DNA of 64,000 nt from JAJRTE01 sp964418585 (GTDB lineage Bacteria > Myxococcota_A > UBA796 > JAJRTE01): assembly GCA_964418585.1 (NCBI GenBank), contig CAYQMG010000011.1, positions 34,806-98,805 of the forward strand, in the 5' to 3' direction. Positions 52,864 to 62,695 of the stretch are shown piece after piece. Made by a program: the position numbers and the translations under genes. Every line of letters begins with the position of its first letter. Position 1 is the stretch's first letter. The notes under the pieces are model-generated. The model was not told the origin of the DNA. It saw only the letters and a program-made list of their open reading frames with translations, and did not search any database.

Positions 52864-53409
52864 GTGTCGGGGGTTGACATCGTGGTGGAGTCGCTGTACC
52901 AGGTCTTGCTTCCGCTCTCCGTCATCGTGACGCTGTTCGTCGTGGCCCGGCTCTACTACGCGATCAAGCTCCTGAACGAGCGCGTGGCCAACCTCTCCAG
53001 GGCGCTCACCACGTTGCGTGAATCGACCCGTCGGGAACTGGCCAACATTGGAGTTCACGGGGAGGATACCGACTCCCTTTCCCATTTTGTCGAAAAGGAG
53101 CAGGTACTTGGCGCGCGCATGCGCAGGGACTTCAGTTACAAGGAGAATCCGCTGCACGAGATCTTTGCACGCTGGCGTGTGGACACCAACCTCCCACCCC
53201 CGTCCCGACCTGGCGAAGCGGGCGGGGTAGGGCGGGAACGCAAGTCCGCCCGGGAGATTCGCGGGCGTGAGCTGAAGCCGTCCGAGCAGGCAGCCCTGCG
53301 CAATGTCCGCAACCTCCGGGTCATGGCGGCACGCTCTCGATCCCGGGCGGAGGAACGCCGGACAGAGGCTCGGGAGTCCGGAGAGAAAAACCGGAACGAG
53401 CAGGACTAG
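52864..53409 (+). CDS. Small membrane protein with charged cytoplasmic region
   Basis: 181 aa from GTG. One membrane helix (about residues 10-32) is followed by a probable coiled coil (about 33-65) and a strongly charged, Arg/Glu-rich tail to the end. No domain is recognised. It is 10 bases upstream of rph and probably co-transcribed. A start a few codons later is possible. Confidence 0.6.
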   Translation: MSGVDIVVESLYQVLLPLSVIVTLFVVARLYYAIKLLNERVANLSRALTTLRESTRRELANIGVHGEDTDSLSHFVEKEQVLGARMRRDFSYKENPLHEIFARWRVDTNLPPPSRPGEAGGVGRERKSAREIRGRELKPSEQAALRNVRNLRVMAARSRSRAEERRTEARESGEKNRNEQD

Positions 53410-53419
53410 GGGAGGCCCC

Positions 53420-54175
53420 ATGGACGGCAAGCGAATCGACGGACGCGCACCGGATCAACTCCGGACCGTCTCCATCCAGGCCGGTGAGAGCATTCATGCC
53501 GAAGGTTCCGCCTTGATCTCCTTCGGGCACACGCGGGTCCTGTGCCTGGCCAGCGTGGAAGAACGGGTACCGGCCTTTCTCATCGACGCGGACCAGGGAT
53601 GGATCACCGCCGAGTACGCCATGTTGCCTCGAGCCACCCACACGCGCGGTCGACGGGAAAGACAGGGCCCTTCCGGCCGGACCCTCGAGATCCAGCGCCT
53701 CATCGCACGGAGCCTCCGGGCTGCAGTGGACCTCGAGGCCATGCCCGGGTACACCATCACCGTGGATTGTGATGTCCTTCAGGCCGATGGGGGCACGCGC
53801 TGCGCGTCCATCACCGGTGCCTTCGTCGCGTTGCACCAGGCGCTCCGGTGGATGTCGGCTCGAGGCCTGTTGGACCGTGTCCCCGTGCGCCATCCGGTTG
53901 CTGCGGTCTCCGTGGGCATGCTGGCGGGCGTTCCGGTCCTGGACCTCTGCTATCAAGAGGACAGCGCTGCGGACGTGGACATGAACGTGGTCATGACCGG
54001 TGTGGGCCAGTTCGTCGAGATCCAGGGCACGGCGGAGCACCATCCGTTTTCCGACGACCAGTTGCACCGCATGCTGGGGCTCGCCCGGAAGGGCCTGGAC
54101 GAGATCTTTCGCATCCAGGCGGAAGCACTGGCCGTTTCCGAATCCGGGCCGGAACAGCCGGTGACAACTGCGTGA
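53420..54175 (+). CDS. rph: Ribonuclease PH
   Basis: 251 aa from the ATG at 53420 (GGGGAGG just upstream). The sequence follows bacterial RNase PH closely: DGRAPDQLR near the start, GHTRVLCLASVEE, WITAEYAMLPRATHTR, GRTLEIQRLIARSLRAAVD (phosphate-binding Arg region), DCDVLQADGGTR and a C-terminal EIQGTAEHHPF. It trims tRNA 3' ends phosphorolytically as a hexamer in the cytoplasm. It is in a tight run with the small membrane protein upstream and the CehA/McbA-like lipoprotein 6 bases downstream. Confidence 0.97.
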   Translation: MDGKRIDGRAPDQLRTVSIQAGESIHAEGSALISFGHTRVLCLASVEERVPAFLIDADQGWITAEYAMLPRATHTRGRRERQGPSGRTLEIQRLIARSLRAAVDLEAMPGYTITVDCDVLQADGGTRCASITGAFVALHQALRWMSARGLLDRVPVRHPVAAVSVGMLAGVPVLDLCYQEDSAADVDMNVVMTGVGQFVEIQGTAEHHPFSDDQLHRMLGLARKGLDEIFRIQAEALAVSESGPEQPVTTA

Positions 54176-54181
54176 GGTGGC

Positions 54182-56749
54182 GTGAATCCGATCCAGTCGA
54201 GGCACGGGGTGGGCCACCACCCCCGTATCGGTTCGACCGTCCTGCTCCTTTCCTTGGTCGCCTGCCGTTTCCCGGCCGCTGACCGGCCCGTCGAACCCCA
54301 GGCCGTGGTCTCTGCCCGCGATGGGGGAGAGGCACTGCCAGGGTGGCAGCAACCCGGGGCCGGGGTTTCCTGGACCGGCCCTATTCGGGTCTGGCCCGGC
54401 GAGGCCAACGAGTATCCCGACATCACCGTGGACGGACGCGGCGACGTCTGGATCACCTGGGTAGACTTCACCTCGAGCGTGGAGCACATTCGACTTCGTC
54501 GCATCCCGCCCCCGGGCACGGGCCGACCGGAACTCGACGTGCTCCTTCAGGGCGAGCGGCGTATCCGGGGCTGGCCTCGGCTCGCTCCGAGGCTCGAGGG
54601 TGTCTGGCTGGTCTGGGCCGAGCAGCGGGAGGGTGTTTTTCGCGTCCTCCTCGCCCCGGTCGGGGAACAGGGGGTGGGGCACCGCGCGGTCGTCTCACCC
54701 CCGGGCGCCGACGGGCTTCGCCCCCGGGTGGCCACCGCGCCCGACGGTATTCCCTGGGTCGTGTGGGAGGCCCGGAATCCGGCACGCATGACCGTCATGG
54801 CCCGCAGGATGAGCGACCCGCCCCGACCACCGATTGTGCTCGACCAGGCCGGCGAGTTCGCCCTCAGGCCCACACTCACTTTCTCCCCGGACGGATCCCC
54901 GGTCGCAGCCTGGGACCACTACGAGAACGCCGCCTACGACATCCTCATCGCCGCGCTTCCTCCCAGCGGAATCCCCCCCAGCCGCGTGGAACCCACCTGG
55001 GTCACTCGAGACGCCTATCTCGACCAGGCACCGGACATCCTGTTCGACGCTCGCGAAACTTGCTGGATCGCCTGGCATTCCAACCGCCCGGATTCCCAGG
55101 GGCGCCCCATGCTCGGACGGCGCCTCGTGCTCGCTGCACTCCAGGATGGCCAACCACACCTTCCGGTCGCCGGCCTCCCTCCGACTCCGCCCGCCATCCG
55201 GGGAAAACCCGAAATCCAGGATTGCATCGAATTCCCCCATCTCGTTCAGGACGAACAGGGCAGGCTCTTCCTGTTCGCTCGTCGTGGACAGGGGTTCCTG
55301 ACCACCTTTCTCGAGGGCGACACGTGGCACGGCCCCGTCACCCTCTCCAGGCCCGGTTGGGGCGGTCGCGGTCGGGAACTGCACGCCGCGCGCGGGCCGG
55401 ACGGCACGCTCCACCTGGCAGCCCGGTGGCTCCACCTCCTTGGTCGTGCCATGCTGCGGCCCCCGGAATCTCCTGCGCGTCCCATCGTGATCGACGATGC
55501 GCCCGCCTTCTCCTCGCCGCCTGTCGCCACCCCCGCGCCCCGGGGTCCGGACCGCGACTCGAGGCGCCTCGACCCGATCTCCTCACTCTGGCGGCTCTAC
55601 TTCGGCGACCTCCACACGCACTGCTGGCTCTCGGACGCGACGGGCGACCCGGACGAGGTATTCACACGATCTCGAGACCTGCTTCGGCAAGATTTTGTCG
55701 CCCTGACCGACCACGATGGAGTCAACGGCAACCTCCTGGCTCCGTGCCAGTGGGCCTATCTGGAGCGTATCGCCAATTTCTTCCATCGTCCAGGCAGGTT
55801 CGTCACCATCCTGGGATACGAATGGACCTCCCCGCCCGTGGACCGGGGCGGATTCGGCCATCGAAATATCTATTTCGGCCAGGACCACGTCCAGATTTTC
55901 CGATCCCAGGCCAGTGCCCCGGACACCTCCGCTCTGTTCTCCCGTATCCGGGCGACCGGCGGTATCGCCATTCCCCACCACACCAGTTGGACCGGAACCG
56001 ACTGGGACGCCTTTGACCAGGATCTTCAGCCCCTGTTCGAAATCGTCTCGGTCCATGGATGTTCGGAGCGGCCAGGGGCCCGGCCCATCGTGCCTCGTGT
56101 CGGGAAGGCGGGCACCTACGCCGTGGAAGGGTTGGCTCGAGGATACCGGTTCGGGTTTGTGGGCGGGAGCGATGGCCACGGGGTGCCCTGGCACTACGGC
56201 GTGAGCCGCCAGGCCGACGTCTGGACCACGGGACTCACGGGGATCTACGCCCGGTCGCTCACCCGCCGGGACCTGTGGAACGCCATGAAACAGCGCAGAA
56301 CCTTTGCCACCAGCGGCCCGAACATCGTGGTCTGGATACAGGCGGGCCGACACATCATGGGACAGACGGTCGGCCCCGACTCCCCGGACACCCTGTCCAT
56401 CCACGTCGTTGGTACCGCCCCGCTCGAGACGGTCGACCTGGTCCACGATGGCACGGTGCTCGTTTCGGTCCCCCTGGCGTCCGACACGTCCCGGCTGGAT
56501 ACCTCGTGGCGCATCAAGGTGGAGGAAGAGGTGCCCGCGCCGCGGACAGGCGTCGGACCGGGCCGAGTGGAAGGCCCGCCCCCGGGTTCGGAACGCGTAT
56601 CCGCCCACGGGCACGCCCTGTACCTCCGCGTGGTCCAGGCGGACGGGACCATGGCCTGGTCTTCTCCCATCTGGTTCCAGGACCCGCTCACCGACCGGCT
56701 TCAGCCGACCGGGGCCACCGCCTCGAACTCCTCGAGCGGAGACTTGTGA
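54182..56749 (+). CDS. Lipoprotein with propeller and CehA/McbA-like metallohydrolase domains
   Basis: 855 aa from GTG. Signal sequence with lipobox LVAC (Cys 28). Residues 60-450 form repeated beta-propeller-like blades (VTWVDFTSSVEHIRL, WLVWAEQREGVFRVLL, PVAAWDHYENAAYDILIAAL). Residues 470-800 are a PHP/CehA-McbA-type domain, with GDLHTHCWLSDA (metal ligands HTH), FVALTDHDGVNGN (DHD), an IPHHTSW block and GGSDGHG. CehA/McbA proteins hydrolyse carbamates and related esters using two or three metals; substrate here is unknown. It would act on the outer surface or in the periplasm. Its 3' end overlaps the convergent MYXO-CTERM gene by 62 bases. Confidence 0.82.
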   Translation: MNPIQSRHGVGHHPRIGSTVLLLSLVACRFPAADRPVEPQAVVSARDGGEALPGWQQPGAGVSWTGPIRVWPGEANEYPDITVDGRGDVWITWVDFTSSVEHIRLRRIPPPGTGRPELDVLLQGERRIRGWPRLAPRLEGVWLVWAEQREGVFRVLLAPVGEQGVGHRAVVSPPGADGLRPRVATAPDGIPWVVWEARNPARMTVMARRMSDPPRPPIVLDQAGEFALRPTLTFSPDGSPVAAWDHYENAAYDILIAALPPSGIPPSRVEPTWVTRDAYLDQAPDILFDARETCWIAWHSNRPDSQGRPMLGRRLVLAALQDGQPHLPVAGLPPTPPAIRGKPEIQDCIEFPHLVQDEQGRLFLFARRGQGFLTTFLEGDTWHGPVTLSRPGWGGRGRELHAARGPDGTLHLAARWLHLLGRAMLRPPESPARPIVIDDAPAFSSPPVATPAPRGPDRDSRRLDPISSLWRLYFGDLHTHCWLSDATGDPDEVFTRSRDLLRQDFVALTDHDGVNGNLLAPCQWAYLERIANFFHRPGRFVTILGYEWTSPPVDRGGFGHRNIYFGQDHVQIFRSQASAPDTSALFSRIRATGGIAIPHHTSWTGTDWDAFDQDLQPLFEIVSVHGCSERPGARPIVPRVGKAGTYAVEGLARGYRFGFVGGSDGHGVPWHYGVSRQADVWTTGLTGIYARSLTRRDLWNAMKQRRTFATSGPNIVVWIQAGRHIMGQTVGPDSPDTLSIHVVGTAPLETVDLVHDGTVLVSVPLASDTSRLDTSWRIKVEEEVPAPRTGVGPGRVEGPPPGSERVSAHGHALYLRVVQADGTMAWSSPIWFQDPLTDRLQPTGATASNSSSGDL

Positions 56750-57983
56750 CCAGCCCGGAAGCCAGAAACAGCCAGGCCGCCCCAAACCAGGGAGTCGGCG
56801 GGGTGGAACGGCAGGCACACCCCGGGTCCACCTCGGTTTCGCTGCCCGGCGTCTCCTCCGCTCCGAGGTCGTCCCCGGTTGCGTCGTCGTCGCCGGTCGC
56901 GTCGTCGCCGGGCCAGGGCGTCCAGTCAGCCGGGTCCTCACCCAGTGCCTCCAGGTTCAGGGTCACCACGGCCAGGAGCGGTCCCTCCTGGTGGTCGAAT
57001 GTGACCACCAATTCGTTTCCCTTTCGGGACAGACCCGGGCGCATGTAGGCCCAGAAGTCCTCCGTCTCTTCCACCACCGCGATGGTTTCCACATGTTCCC
57101 AATTTGCATCGAACGCGGATAGCCAGATGTCTCCGGTGTCCGATGAGGTTCCCCCCTGCTCGGTGGTGACCACGTAGGCCACCAGGTAGTGATCCCCGAC
57201 CTTCATGAGTCCCTGGGACCACATCGGCCGGCGGTCCGGAGGCACCGGGATGTCCAGGGAACGGCTTTCCACCAGGTTCAGGTCGGCATCGTACCGGCGC
57301 ATGCCCAATCCGTAGTCGAAGCCCCACGGGAATCCCACCACGATGAAAGTGTTGGTGTCGGGGTCGCCGAGCATGGCGGACCCGGTGGACGTGACGGGGT
57401 CCTCCAGGTCCTGGGTCCGGACCGGCGCTCCCTGGTCGTCGAGCACCACCAGGCGGAAGGGGGATGTGTTGCCGTACCCGTAGCCGGTGGCGTTGAGCAC
57501 CGAGGAACAAAGCACGGGCGGGTCGCTCGCGTGGACCTTGGGATCGTTTTCCACCAGGACGTGTTGAGTGGTGAGGTTCCAGTCCGTGTCGTAGCGGAAG
57601 CTGTACTGGGTGTCGGTGGTGGTATGGCTGAAGGAAATGTGGAGATATCCTCCGTCCGGGCACCGGGTGATCCCGTGGTCGATGAGGTCGGAGCGACCGG
57701 TCAGCTTGACGTATTCCCAGTCCGGATCGTCCACCTGGAGGCTTTCGTCCAGGTGGTTCAGCAGATAGTCGCCCCCGGCCGCGTGGAGAAAAAACCAGCC
57801 CGTCTCGTCCGGAAAGGTCCGAATCCATCCGTGTGCATCGAAGTCTCCGTAGTGAAATGGCTCCGACACGCCGACGAATACCTGGCCGGCTCGAGCCGGC
57901 GGTGCATTCAATGGGATCCACAACAATGCACCTGCCAGCAATGCCATGCCCTTTTTCGGGTTCCGCATGTCTTTGTTGCTCAT
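56688..57983 (-). CDS. MYXO-CTERM secreted protein, propeller-like
   Basis: 431 aa from the ATG at 57983 (GGGAGCAGGGG upstream). Signal peptide to about residue 32 (PARAG). The body is a strand-rich repeat region similar in style to the other propeller proteins here (YSFRYDTDWNLTT, TNTFIVVGFPWGF, NELVVTFDHQEG). A Gly-Asp-Asp-Ala-Thr linker of several units (about 362-378) leads to the C-terminal sorting signal: CAC motif near residue 389, a hydrophobic stretch, then an Arg-rich end. This is the clearest MYXO-CTERM in the window. The mature protein would be processed and surface-attached. Confidence 0.75.
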   Translation of the reverse strand: MSNKDMRNPKKGMALLAGALLWIPLNAPPARAGQVFVGVSEPFHYGDFDAHGWIRTFPDETGWFFLHAAGGDYLLNHLDESLQVDDPDWEYVKLTGRSDLIDHGITRCPDGGYLHISFSHTTTDTQYSFRYDTDWNLTTQHVLVENDPKVHASDPPVLCSSVLNATGYGYGNTSPFRLVVLDDQGAPVRTQDLEDPVTSTGSAMLGDPDTNTFIVVGFPWGFDYGLGMRRYDADLNLVESRSLDIPVPPDRRPMWSQGLMKVGDHYLVAYVVTTEQGGTSSDTGDIWLSAFDANWEHVETIAVVEETEDFWAYMRPGLSRKGNELVVTFDHQEGPLLAVVTLNLEALGEDPADWTPWPGDDATGDDDATGDDLGAEETPGSETEVDPGCACRSTPPTPWFGAAWLFLASGLVTSLRSRSSRRWPRSAEAGR

Positions 57984-58255
57984 CACCCCTGCTCCCGCGT
58001 TTCCGCCCGCACTGTTCTCGAGTTTTCCGGTTGTCGCATCGTTTCCGGGCCGGCCCCAGGTCCCATTTTCCAGTTCCCGTTCATGCATGATCTACCATCA
58101 GGAGCGTGCGTGTCAAAGCCGAACCCGCGGGGAGAGCGCCCGGCGCAGCGGAACTAGTTGGAATCTCGATGCTTCCTGGATATCCTCGAGACTGCGAATG
58201 CAGAAGCCGGACTCGAGAGTTCCAGTACCACCGAACCAAAAAAAGGAGAATGCTC

Positions 58256-60064
58256 ATGCGATTTGCGCACGCGATGGTGCCGATCTTGCTGCTTGGTGCC
58301 GTCCCGACCACGGCCGGGGCGTTCGAGTTTGAGACCGTCATGGTCGAGATGCGGGACGGCGTACACCTCGCCACCGACGTATTTCGGCCGTCCAGGCCCG
58401 GCCGGTACCCCACGATTCTCATACGCACCACTTACGGCCGGGAGTTCATCCCGGATGTGGCGGCCGAAAAGATCTGTGACAAGCTGAAATTCGCCCTCAT
58501 CACCCAGGACACCCGGGGGCGGTATGACTCCGAGGGCGTGGACGACGTGTTTCTCTCCGATGGTTGGGGAGAGCACCAGGACGGCTACGACACCGTGGAC
58601 TGGATCGTGGCTCAAGACTGGTCCGACGGCAAGGTGGGCCTGTTCGGCGCCTCGGCCCTCGGCATCACCGCCTTCCTCGCCGTTGGGTCCCTCCATCCAG
58701 CCATTCAGGCCGCCCACGTGGGCATTGCTCCATGGATTTTCTACGATGTCGTGTACCAGAACGGGTGCTACCGCGACGCCCTTGTCACCGACTGGCTCGA
58801 CGACCAGGACGCCCTCTACATGCTGGATACCTACAAGGAGCACCCCACCTATGATGACCTGTGGGCCAGCCTCGACATGCGGACCCGAGCCGACCTCATC
58901 GACGTGCCCATGTACCTCTGGGGCGGCTGGTACGACGTGTTCACCGACGGTCCTCTCGAGGCCTGGATGGACCTCGCTGACCCCAAGATTTCTGACGACG
59001 CTCCTCAGAGACTGCTCATGGGGCCATGGACCCACACCGAGATGGGCGCCATCGCCCCTGTTCAGGGAGAACTCGTCTACCCGACCGATTCGATCATCCC
59101 ACTCTACGACGCCAACCCCATCTCCTGGTTCCAGCGCTTCCTCAAGGGACAGACCCGCTCCACCTTCGACGAGGACTGGCCTGTTCGCTTCTACATCATG
59201 GGCGACGTGGACGACCCGGACTCTGCCGGTAACCGGTGGTTGCTCGCAAAACAGTGGCCCATCCCGTCCAGGGACCGCCTCCTCTATCTCCGGTACGACG
59301 GCTCCCTCTCCTGGTCCGGGGAGCCTGCGACCCAGCCGCCACTAACCTACGTCTACGACCCAGCCGATCCAAGTCCAACCATCGGCGGAGGGGAACTCTC
59401 CCTCGACCAGGGACCTTACGATCAGAGACCTCTGCTCGAGCGCCCGGACGTGCTCGTATTCCAGACCGACGTGCTTCAACAGCCCGTCACCGTGGTCGGA
59501 AAGGTCACCGCTACCCTCTTCGTCGCCAGCGACGCCCCGGACACCGACTTCACCGTCCGCCTCGCCGACGTCTACCCGGATGGCCGCGCCATGCTCGTCA
59601 CCGACGGCATCGCCAAGGTGCGTTACCGCAACTCCCTGCAGGACCCCGAGTTCCTCGAGCCCGGCCAGATCGTCCCCATCGAGGTCGAGGTCGGAACCAC
59701 GGCCATCGTCTTCGACAGGGGACATCGCATCATGGCACTCGTCTCTTCCTCCAACTCCAGGCGGTTCATCCCGTCCAGGAACAATGACGACGACATCTGG
59801 GGCGACCAACCCGCCCAGATCGCCACAAACGCCCTCTACCTCGACCGGATCTATCCCTCACACCTCGTGCTCCCTGAACCGACCCCCGGATCCACCACGC
59901 CCGCAAAACATGCCCCCACCCCTCCATCCCGGGACGAGATCGATCGAATCGACCGCAAGATCGCTCGAGACCTCCCCTTGACCCCTCATGAACTGGACGT
60001 GGTCTCGTTCGAAGCAGGCAGGATGCTGCTCGAGGCCGTACTCACCCACGGGGCGACCCGGTAA
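58256..60064 (+). CDS. Secreted CocE/NonD-family (X-Pro dipeptidyl peptidase-like) hydrolase
   Basis: 602 aa from the ATG at 58256 (AAGGAG 7 bases upstream; an ATG 6 bases earlier is too close). Signal peptide to about residue 20. The alpha/beta-hydrolase domain carries the nucleophile in G-A-S-A-L-G (about residue 133), with the preceding RGRYDSEG and DTVDWIVAQDW blocks of the CocE/NonD family. A His in MGPWTHTEM and an Asp in a GGWYDVFTDGP segment complete the predicted triad. A C-terminal jelly-roll domain (about 350-545) follows. Members hydrolyse acyl esters (cocaine esterase) or X-Pro peptides; the substrate here is unknown. Confidence 0.9.
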   Translation: MRFAHAMVPILLLGAVPTTAGAFEFETVMVEMRDGVHLATDVFRPSRPGRYPTILIRTTYGREFIPDVAAEKICDKLKFALITQDTRGRYDSEGVDDVFLSDGWGEHQDGYDTVDWIVAQDWSDGKVGLFGASALGITAFLAVGSLHPAIQAAHVGIAPWIFYDVVYQNGCYRDALVTDWLDDQDALYMLDTYKEHPTYDDLWASLDMRTRADLIDVPMYLWGGWYDVFTDGPLEAWMDLADPKISDDAPQRLLMGPWTHTEMGAIAPVQGELVYPTDSIIPLYDANPISWFQRFLKGQTRSTFDEDWPVRFYIMGDVDDPDSAGNRWLLAKQWPIPSRDRLLYLRYDGSLSWSGEPATQPPLTYVYDPADPSPTIGGGELSLDQGPYDQRPLLERPDVLVFQTDVLQQPVTVVGKVTATLFVASDAPDTDFTVRLADVYPDGRAMLVTDGIAKVRYRNSLQDPEFLEPGQIVPIEVEVGTTAIVFDRGHRIMALVSSSNSRRFIPSRNNDDDIWGDQPAQIATNALYLDRIYPSHLVLPEPTPGSTTPAKHAPTPPSRDEIDRIDRKIARDLPLTPHELDVVSFEAGRMLLEAVLTHGATR

Positions 60065-60131
60065 CCCTGCGCAGGCTACCGCCAATCTCCGCCCAATAGC
60101 AATGGCAGGAGTCTCCCGGCGACCTCCTCCC

Positions 60132-62108
60132 TCAGCGGCCCCACACCTCCGCACGCTGCGTCTTGCACGTGTAGTCGTAGCACGGCGAGCCCGCGTTCCA
60201 GTAGCCCAGGTCATTGCACGGATAGGCCCCCGGCGTACAGCTCTCCGCCACGATACGATTCGCCTGCAGCAAACTCTGGTCGTAGTCGTCCCAGCTCGGA
60301 TAGCAGCTTGGACAGTTCGCCAACCCCATCGTCCAACAGCAAGACTGGGTCGTGAAGGTCACCGCCGCGTTCTCGTTGCAGCCCGGAAAGCAGGAGCAGT
60401 TCGTATCGTGCGCACGAAGAATCAGGCCAAACACCTTCGCCTGCTCCTGGCTCAGGTTCTCCACGAAATCGGCCCCGCTCACATACCAGGTCTCGTTGCA
60501 CTCGTCCGGCCACCCCAGCGCGATGAAGTCTCCGAATGACTCCTCCGGAATCACCCCACGGAACCCGAACGCATATTGCTCCGTCCGGATCAGAAGATCC
60601 GTGATCGGCAGACGCTTGTGCGCCGGAGATTTGTAGTCCTGCGCCTGGTAAGCCCCCAACACCCCAAATGAACTGTCATCGGTGAGCACTGCCAGCGAAT
60701 TCCAGTGACGATTCAAGTCGTTGACCAGGCTCGAGAGCAACGTCCACCCACCTCCGTCCGTCTCCATGTCGCACAGCACATCGAACGGCGTCCCGCTCTG
60801 CTCCGGATCGATCCGATACTGCCCCGATTGCGCGTTCGGGATGTACTCGTGAAGTTCGGCGCAACTCCGGAAGTAAACGTCTTCGTCCACCTCGCCATCG
60901 CAGTCGTCATCCAGCCCGTTCGCCCACTCGGTCTCGGACGGGTTGACTCCTGCGTTCGTGTCGTCACAGTCGGTGTCGTCGGCAACATGGCCCGTCGGGG
61001 ATTCGCACGCCTGCACAGGCTTGCTCGCATCTCCGTAGCCGTCTCCATCCTGATCCTCATAGTAGGTGGTACGATCCACGGCATCCGTGTCGACCACCGC
61101 GTCACAGTTGTTGTCGATGTCGTCACACACCTCAACAGCCCCGGGGTTGACGGCTGGATCCGTGTCGTTGCAGTCGGTTCCGCCTGCCTCATTGGCGGGA
61201 TACCCGTCGGAGTCGACATCGATGAGGTCGTTTCCATCGCAGTCCTGGTCAATGCCATCGTATGGAGTCTCTGTGGCGCCAGGATGGATGGTCGCATCGT
61301 AGTCATTGCAATCTCCGGTTGCATCGCTCCACCCGTCCCCGTCGTCATCGGTGGTGGAGAGATCCTCGTCGACCAGGCCGTCGCAATCATTGTCCTTTTC
61401 ATCCTGGAATTCATCGGCCCCTGGGTGGGTGTTCATGTCGTTGTCGTCGCAATCGTCACCGCCGGCCTGTGTGGCAGCATATCCGTCGGAGTCGACATCG
61501 ATGAGGTCGTTTCCGTCGCAATCCTGATCGACGCTGTCGTAAGGCGTTTCGGTGGCGTCAGGATGGATGGAATCATCTGTGTCGTTGCAGTCACTACCGC
61601 CTGCCTCATTGGCGGGATACCCGTCGGAGTCGACATCGATGAGATCGCTACCGTCACAATCCTGGTCGATACCGTCGTAGGGCGTTTCGGTGGCTTCTGG
61701 GTGAACCGAAGCGTCCATGTCGTTGCAATCTCCAGTCGCGCCGGTCCAGCCGTCCCCATCCATGTCCGGGAAGGGGGTGGCGGTCGGGGGCACAGGGGAG
61801 GGAGTCACACCCGGTGTGTGCACGGCGATGGGGGTGGGGGAGGGCGCCGGCGATGGGGGAGCCGCGGGCGTGCTCTCCGGGGCGGATGTCGGTGATTGCA
61901 TCGGGGTGGGGCTGACTTTGGGTGAGGTTTCCGGGCCCGGAGTTCCGGACGGAAACGGTGTGGGTGTGGGCTGTTCTGGATTTGGGGACAGCCCGGGTGC
62001 CACCGAGGGACTTACTTCGGTGGCGTCGTCGTCCTGTCCTTCCGGGCAGGCAATGAGCAGGAGCATCATGGCCCATACCACGAGAGCCACAACCATCCGG
62101 TCCTTCAT
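60132..62108 (-). CDS. Lipoprotein with MopE-type repeats and fibrinogen-like C-terminal domain
   Basis: 658 aa from the ATG at 62108, preceded by GGAGG. Lipobox LIAC with Cys 21. A long Pro/Ser/Thr spacer (about 30-120) carries the rest away from the membrane. Residues 120-430 contain about seven MopE-type Asp/Cys repeats (DGDG, DCND or DCDD, QDCDGNDLIDVDSDGYP). The last 230 residues open with SCAELHEY, then DVLCDMETDGGGWTLLSS, the hallmark of fibrinogen-C/FReD-like domains, and contain many Cys. Such domains bind glycans or proteins. A surface recognition role is inferred. Confidence 0.82.
   Translation of the reverse strand: MKDRMVVALVVWAMMLLLIACPEGQDDDATEVSPSVAPGLSPNPEQPTPTPFPSGTPGPETSPKVSPTPMQSPTSAPESTPAAPPSPAPSPTPIAVHTPGVTPSPVPPTATPFPDMDGDGWTGATGDCNDMDASVHPEATETPYDGIDQDCDGSDLIDVDSDGYPANEAGGSDCNDTDDSIHPDATETPYDSVDQDCDGNDLIDVDSDGYAATQAGGDDCDDNDMNTHPGADEFQDEKDNDCDGLVDEDLSTTDDDGDGWSDATGDCNDYDATIHPGATETPYDGIDQDCDGNDLIDVDSDGYPANEAGGTDCNDTDPAVNPGAVEVCDDIDNNCDAVVDTDAVDRTTYYEDQDGDGYGDASKPVQACESPTGHVADDTDCDDTNAGVNPSETEWANGLDDDCDGEVDEDVYFRSCAELHEYIPNAQSGQYRIDPEQSGTPFDVLCDMETDGGGWTLLSSLVNDLNRHWNSLAVLTDDSSFGVLGAYQAQDYKSPAHKRLPITDLLIRTEQYAFGFRGVIPEESFGDFIALGWPDECNETWYVSGADFVENLSQEQAKVFGLILRAHDTNCSCFPGCNENAAVTFTTQSCCWTMGLANCPSCYPSWDDYDQSLLQANRIVAESCTPGAYPCNDLGYWNAGSPCYDYTCKTQRAEVWGR
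61160..61770 (-). repeat. Tandem MopE repeats with near-identical DNA copies
   Basis: Four to five copies of an approximately 126-base unit encode the DGIDQDCDGNDLIDVDSDGYP type repeat. Several stretches are identical over more than 20 bases (GTCGGAGTCGACATCGATGA is one shared 20-mer), which points to recent duplication or gene conversion. Confidence 0.6.
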
Positions 62109-62463
62109 GCGAGGGTCCTCCATCACATCTGCGAGCCAGGTCCACTCCGTCCAGTCCCGGCACCGACAATCCGCAACTTCGAGCAATCGGCCTGATACCG
62201 CTTGATACCATTCTAGCCACTTGTTTCCGGGAAGAGAACCGATTCCTGGGTCGGGACCGTTCTTCCCGGCGGCCTGGACCGTGGACACCCCGGCTCGGCC
62301 TGCCACGGGTTCTCCTGTTTTCCATGTGCTGGAGCCCCCTGTTCCCACTCCGGACATCGACTGACCTTGGCCGAGCGGTACACGCCCCCCTCACTCAGCC
62401 GTTTCTCCGGAGGAACGGCCGCGCCTGGAAGAACAAGCCGGGCTCGAGCCGGCGTTGAAACCG

Positions 62464-62484
62464 CCGGGATTTTGCCCGGTTTTT
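62464..62484 (+). terminator. Terminator-like hairpin
   Basis: CCGGG-ATTTTG-CCCGG followed by TTTTT. The stem is short (5 bp), and no plus-strand gene ends close upstream, so it may insulate the following promoter. Confidence 0.35.
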
Positions 62485-62524
62485 GGGAGTCGTGGGACAA
62501 CTTGCGATTCCACGAAAATCCTTG

Positions 62525-62553
62525 TTGAGTTTTGATGATTGGACGAGTAGGAT
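62525..62553 (+). promoter_or_regulatory. Candidate promoter of the DUF4157 gene
   Basis: TTGAGT (62525-62530), a 17-base spacer and TAGGAT (62548-62553), about 140 bases before the ATG at 62696. Confidence 0.4.
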
Positions 62554-62695
62554 GGATGAAACGGCAAGTCAGAACCGTGCGGTCCGGCGAGAACACGATT
62601 TGGCAGCGGCTCACATGGAATCAGCAGGGTGTTGTTGATCGATCGGGGGCAGGGGCGGTTGTCGTTCAGAGCACCCGCAGCAGCGGAGTGGAATC

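Larger units (their letters stand above)
62109..62695. other. Divergent intergenic region, 587 bp
   Basis: No gene is supported. It separates the MopE/fibrinogen-like lipoprotein (minus) and the DUF4157 gene (plus). It contains a terminator-like hairpin (62464-62484) and a candidate promoter (62525-62553), both listed. Long upstream leaders for both genes are likely. Confidence 0.5.
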
